Origin: Adiantum capillus-veneris
Lineage: Eukaryota > Streptophyta > Polypodiopsida > Polypodiales > Pteridaceae
Assembly: GCA_014529385.2 (NCBI GenBank)
Contig: CM043944.1
Location: 93,385,476-93,449,475 of the forward strand
Length of the DNA: 64,000 nucleotides
Reading direction: 5' to 3'
Shown piece by piece: positions 60,128 to 64,000 of this stretch (position 1 is the stretch's first letter; each line of letters starts with the position of its first letter). The notes under the pieces were generated by a model, which made no database searches, had not been told where the DNA came from, and saw only the letters and a program-made list of their open reading frames with translations. Both the position numbers and the translations under genes were made by a program.

Positions 60128-60586
60128 GCATAGATTATCGCGGATTTAATGCCATAACCATCAAGAACAAGTATCCTCTGCCTCGAGTGAATGAGTTGTT
60201 TGATCAACTGCGTGGGGCAAGATACTATACAAAGATAGATCTTTGTTCAAGATACCACCAGGTGTCTATCCTTTTGCAAGATATCTCCAAACCTGCCTTT
60301 AGAACATGGTTCGGGCATTTTGAATTTTTGGTCATGCCTTTTGGTTTAACCATTGCTCCACCTACATTTATGACACTCATGGATAGTGTCTTATGTCCCT
60401 ATCTTGGAAAATTTGTTGTGGTTTTCCTTAATGACATTCTCATTTACAATAAGACTAAAGATGAACACATGGAACACTTATGATTAGTGTTCGAATAGCT
60501 ACGAGCTCACACTTTGTATGCTAAGAAAAGCAAGCGTGATTTCTTTAAAATAGAGATACATTACCTCGGTCATGTGATCTCTTATT
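60128..60586 (+). pseudogene. C1 reverse transcriptase (N terminus deleted)
   Basis: Begins at [20 protein letters not shown] and continues to [20 protein letters not shown] and the catalytic box VVFLNDILIYNK, where the first Asp of the pair has become Asn; the enzyme would be dead. A TGA at 60481 ends the open part, and the thumb follows in other frames (KKSKRDFFKIEIHYLGHVIS). Confidence 0.88.
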
Positions 60587-61159
60587 GTGGCATCAAGATG
60601 GACACTGACAAGGTCCCCGCTATTCTTCGATGGGCCACATCCCAACACAGTTGAGGAGCTTCAAATATTATTAGGCATGGCTAGATTTTATCAACAGTAT
60701 ATCCGTGATTATGCCAAAATCAATGTTCCTATGACGGATCAACTTAAAGCAAAAGGTAAGACCTTTTCTCGGGAAGAAGACCAAAAATGCAGTTTTGAAA
60801 AACTCAAGGTAGCTATAGCCACTGCTCCCATCCTAGCAATTGTTGACCCACTTAAGCTGTTTGTGGTAGAGACCGATGCTAGTGATAAAGCAATTGGTGC
60901 GGTACTCCTCCAGGAGGGAAGAGCCATAGCCTTTGAAAGTAAAAAGTTAGATAGAGCTCAACAAAATTATTTTGTCTATGAGAGAGAGCTCTATGCCATA
61001 ATTCATGCTTTACAAAAGTGGAAACACTATTTATATGGTGCCGAGTTTGAAGTAGTTTTTGATTATGAGAGTATCAAATGGTTTACTACTCAAATGGACT
61101 TGAAGGTCCATAAAGCTAGATGGGCAGAAGTCCTTCAAGATTATGATTATAAGCTATGA
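60587..61159 (+). pseudogene. C1 RT connection and RNase H
   Basis: LLGMARFYQQYIRDYAKINV is the RT-RNase H connection. ETDASDKAIGAVLLQEGRAI, YFVYERELYAIIHALQKWKH and VFDYESIKWFTTQ are RNase H motifs. The frame ends at a TGA at 61157-61159, just before the normal RKGRYNVAADA ending. Confidence 0.9.
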
Positions 61160-61664
61160 TATCGCAAGGGGCGATATAATGTAGCAGCGGATGCACCAAG
61201 TCGGATGCCTCAGATTAATTCCCTTGCTTTCACAGAAATAAAGAGTGGATTTTTGGAGTCATTATGTGGCAAGTGTGCACAAGATCAATCATATACTAAA
61301 GTGTGGTGCAGTTTTGAAAAGGGACCCCTCACACTCACATGTCTCTATACAACCAGATCAACATGTCTCTGCATGCGCAGATAAAAACTCCAACACATAG
61401 AGCTCCACCCCTACTCAGGAAGAGCTTAAGCGATGAAATAATTTTACCATTGATGATGGCTACTTGCTCCACAAGGGTAGAGTATGTGTGCCATAGGACT
61501 CAGACACTAGGTGCCAAATCTTATTCGAGTGTCACGATAGTCCAAGTGCTGGTCATCCAGGTATTCGTAAGACGTATGCCTTAGTTTGACGACAATTTTA
61601 TTGACTAGGCTTACATCATGATGTTCAAAAGTACATACTAAACTGACAATAGTGCCAAGTTAAT
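61160..61664 (+). pseudogene. C1 RNase H end and decayed integrase zinc region
   Basis: After the RNase H terminus the sequence corresponds to the integrase N-terminal region but is shifted and full of stops. Pieces such as HDVQKY and the codons before DSAKLIWQ are recognisable only by position. Confidence 0.5.
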
Positions 61665-62585
61665 ATGGCAGAGGGCCTCAAGGTAGGTGGCCTTTTACAT
61701 CCTTTAGAGATTCCACATGGTAAGTGGGAGAGTATCTCTATGGATTTTGTAGTAGGACTACCTACTACAAATCATGGCCATGATGCCATATGGGTAATTG
61801 TAGACCGTCTCACAAAGATGGGTCAATTCATTCCCACTAAGACTACGTTTAAGACACCAAAATTAGCACGGCTATTTGTAGAGAATATATATAGACTCTA
61901 CGGTCTTCTAGCTAGTATCATTAGTGACAGAGATCGAAAGTTTGATAACTACTTCTGGAGATTTGTGTTTCAAAAGTTGGAAACTAAACTTAATCTAAGT
62001 ATGGCTGATCATCCAAAAACAGATGGTCAAACCGAAAGAGTTAATCAAGTGCTAGAGGATATGCTATGAGCGTACGTTAGCAAGAAGCAAACCAATTGGG
62101 AAGACTACTTACCTATATTGGAATTTTTTTATACTAGTTCAAAGCATGTGACTACAGGGTTTAGTCCATTTATGCTTTTATATGGATTTCAACTCAGATC
62201 ACCCATTACGGTGGGGTTGGCTAAGGAGAAGATACAACAAGCCAAGGATTTTCTCCAATATCATTTTGACATGCTTCGAGTTGTCAGACAGAATGTTAAT
62301 CAAGCTCAAGATCGATATGAGAAGTACGCAGATGAGCACCGTCATCTTGCTACTTTCGAAGAAGGAGACAAGGTTTTCCTCAAGGTTCCGAAGCATTCAC
62401 AAAGTCTGAAGACGGGAAAAGTTGCTAAACTTTCACCACGCTATTGTGGACCATTTACCATTCTCAAACATATAGGTCAAGTGGCCTATAAGCTATCTCT
62501 TCTAGAGCACTCACGAGTTCATCCTGTTTTTCATGTTAGCCATTTACAAAAACAGCTAGGACAGAATGACATTGTCATTGACAGA
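61665..62585 (+). pseudogene. C1 integrase core and C terminus
   Basis: The core reads ESISMDFVVGLPTTNHGHDA, SIISDRDRKFDNYFW and DHPKTDGQTERVNQVLEDML, keeping the D, D and E residues. A TGA at 62067 interrupts it. The second frame (62118-62585) has GFSPFMLLYGFQLRSPI and the SH3-like tail with SPRYCGPFTILKHIGQVAYK and HPVFHVSHLQKQLG. Confidence 0.92.
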
Positions 62586-62796
62586 GGTGTGTTATTGATC
62601 TTGTCAAACCGCCAAGCATCCCTGATGAGCCCAAAAGGATTTTGGATTCTCATGAACTTTGCACCAAACATCAGGTCAGACGACAGGTGTTGGTAAAATG
62701 GCTAGATAGACCTGAAGAAGGTTCTACATGGGAGAATGTCCCCGCACTTAAGAAACATTTTCCTACGTTCGTCTTCAAGGACAAAAACGATTCTCT
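62586..62796 (+). pseudogene. C1 chromodomain-like tail
   Basis: In another frame the sequence reads RRQVLVKWLDRPEEGSTWEN followed by VPALKKHFPTF, which matches the chromodomain-like C terminus of plant chromoviruses. It follows PPSIPDEPKRILD. The frame shift from the integrase tail is near 62600. Confidence 0.8.
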
Positions 62797-62815
62797 AAGG
62801 GGGAGGGGGGGGTAA
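62797..62815 (+). other. C1 polypurine tract
   Basis: AAGGGGGAGGGGGGGGTAA lies directly before the LTR start TGTAAGG. Confidence 0.85.
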
Positions 62816-62938
62816 TGTAAGGACATGGGCCCTACGGGCAAGGCCATCGACACGACCAGACAGTGTGTATGCTAGGGGGAGGCTATAAGATAGCATGGTT
62901 GGGTGGAGACTAGCACACGCATTACCACCACCCTTTCA
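62816..62938 (+). mobile_element. C1 3' LTR, 123 bp
   Basis: Starts TGTAAGGACATGG and ends CACCACCCTTTCA, like the 5' copy. Two bases shorter because of one small gap near CGACACGACC. Confidence 0.93.
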
Positions 62939-63678
62939 AGTTGAGACACATCATTAGTAAAGAGAGAATTGCAATTGATCCAAGAAAGGTGGAGGCCATC
63001 TTGAAGGCTTTACCCCCTAAAATTTTGAAACAACTGATGAGGTTTATTGGTCAAGTGAAGTGGCATAGTAGATTCTGGCACTACATGGCTCCTGTGTGTT
63101 TACCACTCACAAAATTGACAAGAAAGGATGTGAATTTTTTGTGGAAGGAGGAGCAAAAAATTGCTTGCTAAAAAAGATGTTGGTGATTGCATCAATACTG
63201 ATTTCACAAAATTGGAAATTGCATCCACGTGTTTGTGGATGCATCGCATGCAAAAATGGGAGAAAATCTAATGCAAGAAGCAGAAAAAGGATGGTTTAAA
63301 CCAATCTATTTTGCTAGCAGAGTTTTTACACTAGCAAAGAAGAATTACACAGTGGATGAAAGAGAATGCTTAGGAATGATTTTTGGATTGCAAAAATTTA
63401 AAGCACTACTTACTGGCAACAAAGTAGTGAATCATGTTGATGCTTTGATATATTTAGTTAACAAACGTCATCTTCAAGAATATTGGTCATATGGGGTTTT
63501 GTTAATGCAGGAGTTTGACTATTCAATGATCCACAAGCAAGGTCAAGAGCATGTTATAACTGACTATTTAAGAAGGTTGGCTAATGGAGAAGCTCCAAGT
63601 AAAGCCATTGATGAATTACCTGATTTAGATTTGTTTCGTGTACAACTAGTTGATTTAGAAGATTCTTGGTATGAATAA
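62939..63678 (+). pseudogene. Element J RT end and RNase H
   Basis: It resumes J after C1 with LRHIISKERIAIDPRKVEAI, the thumb region, then MRFIGQVKWHSRF. RNase H follows in the frame from 63229: FVDASHAKMGENLMQEAEKG, PIYFASRVFTLAKKNYTVDE and EHVITDYLRRLANGE. A shift lies near 63171-63229. The phrase VNHVDALIYLVNK replaces the usual D-H-Q motif, with Gln missing. Confidence 0.88.
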
Positions 63679-64000
63679 TTGTTGCATTTTTTTCAGGGAG
63701 TTCTCCCTAAAGAGATGTCTATTGTAAAAAGGAATAAGTTAACTTGGAGAAGAAAGAAATTTGCAGTTATTATCGATGTTCTTTACAAAAAAGGGATTGA
63801 TCAAACACTTAGAAGGTGTGTTTCAAAGTTTGAACAAAGAGTGATTTTAGTTGAAGCCCAATCAGGTGATGCAGGTGCTCACTTTGAGAAATTACTACAA
63901 AGACGGTTTGTCAAGTTAGATGATGGCGGCCATCAATTTTCAAGGATGCTCATGAACATGTGAAGAAATGTTTGATATGTCAACGGGATGGTAGACCATT
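63679..64000 (+). pseudogene. Element J integrase start (cut by window end)
   Basis: YKKGIDQTLRRCVSKFEQRV and VEAQSGDAGAHFEKLLQRRF represent the sequence around the integrase zinc site. The last bases encode VKKCLICQRDG, the C-x2-C half of the site, after a shift near 63960. It continues beyond the window. Confidence 0.82.

Larger units (their letters stand above)
58155..62938 (+). mobile_element. Element C1: gypsy element with very short LTRs and perfect TSD
   Basis: 5' LTR 58155-58279, 3' LTR 62816-62938, flanked by AGTTG at 58150-58154 and at 62939-62943. Inside lie a primer site, leader, gag, RT, RNase H, integrase, a chromodomain-like tail and polypurine tract. It lacks protease and the RT N terminus, present in the related C2. 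The element is inserted in the J RT. The LTRs differ at about 15 positions by eye, mostly transitions, so the insertion is old. Confidence 0.95.

Overview
The window is a plant nuclear genome segment made almost entirely of nested, decayed LTR retrotransposons. It has no prokaryotic gene structure. The evidence for a green plant is a degraded light-harvesting chlorophyll a/b-binding (Lhcb) pseudogene near 4.3-4.7 kb, primer-binding sites matching plant tRNA-Asp and initiator tRNA-Met, Tat-type elements with two RNase H domains, and long CT/GA/CA tracts. I cannot fix the lineage. No intact host gene was found.

Layout, using my own element names. K (1-about 2.2 kb, +) is the 3' half of a chromovirus-like Ty3/gypsy pol followed by a polypurine tract and LTR sequence; beyond it lie microsatellites, a 401-bp fold-back element with a tRNA-like core, and the Lhcb pseudogene. 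C2 (about 5.2-9.5 kb, -) is a truncated gypsy copy. I (10.6-19.6 kb, -) has a tRNA-Asp primer site, a 6-kb leader carrying an extra ORF and a palindrome array, then gag. H (19.6-23.6 kb, -) is a short LTR element with one unfamiliar broken ORF. E (+) is split: its leader and coiled-coil ORF lie at 23.6-27.07 kb and its protease-RT-RNase H at 43.5-47.6 kb. Element D (27069-43509, +) sits between the halves, and D itself carries the Tat-like element G (27688-37364, -) inside its 5' LTR. F (47.6-about 53 kb, -) carries only the coiled-coil ORF, with a polypurine tract and one LTR. J (about 53.4-64 kb, +) is a gypsy element broken by a solo LTR (55871-57449) and by C1 (58155-62938, +), a copy of the C2 family with 123-125 bp LTRs and a perfect 5-bp target duplication.

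Three target-site duplications set the nesting order: GTAGA/ATAGA for D in E, GTATT for the solo LTR in J, and AGTTG for C1 in J. Three things look most novel. (1) Arrays of roughly 285-bp repeats, each carrying a 20-24 bp near-perfect palindrome, lie in the 5' leaders of otherwise different elements (I, F, probably E); the palindrome differs in each array but the 282-296 and 126 bp spacings recur. (2) E and F share a large coiled-coil protein family I do not recognise, ending in a conserved WLNYPR motif block. (3) E looks like a chimera of an F-like 5' part and a D-like protease-RT part. All coding regions are broken by stops or shifts, and several of the stops are TAG.
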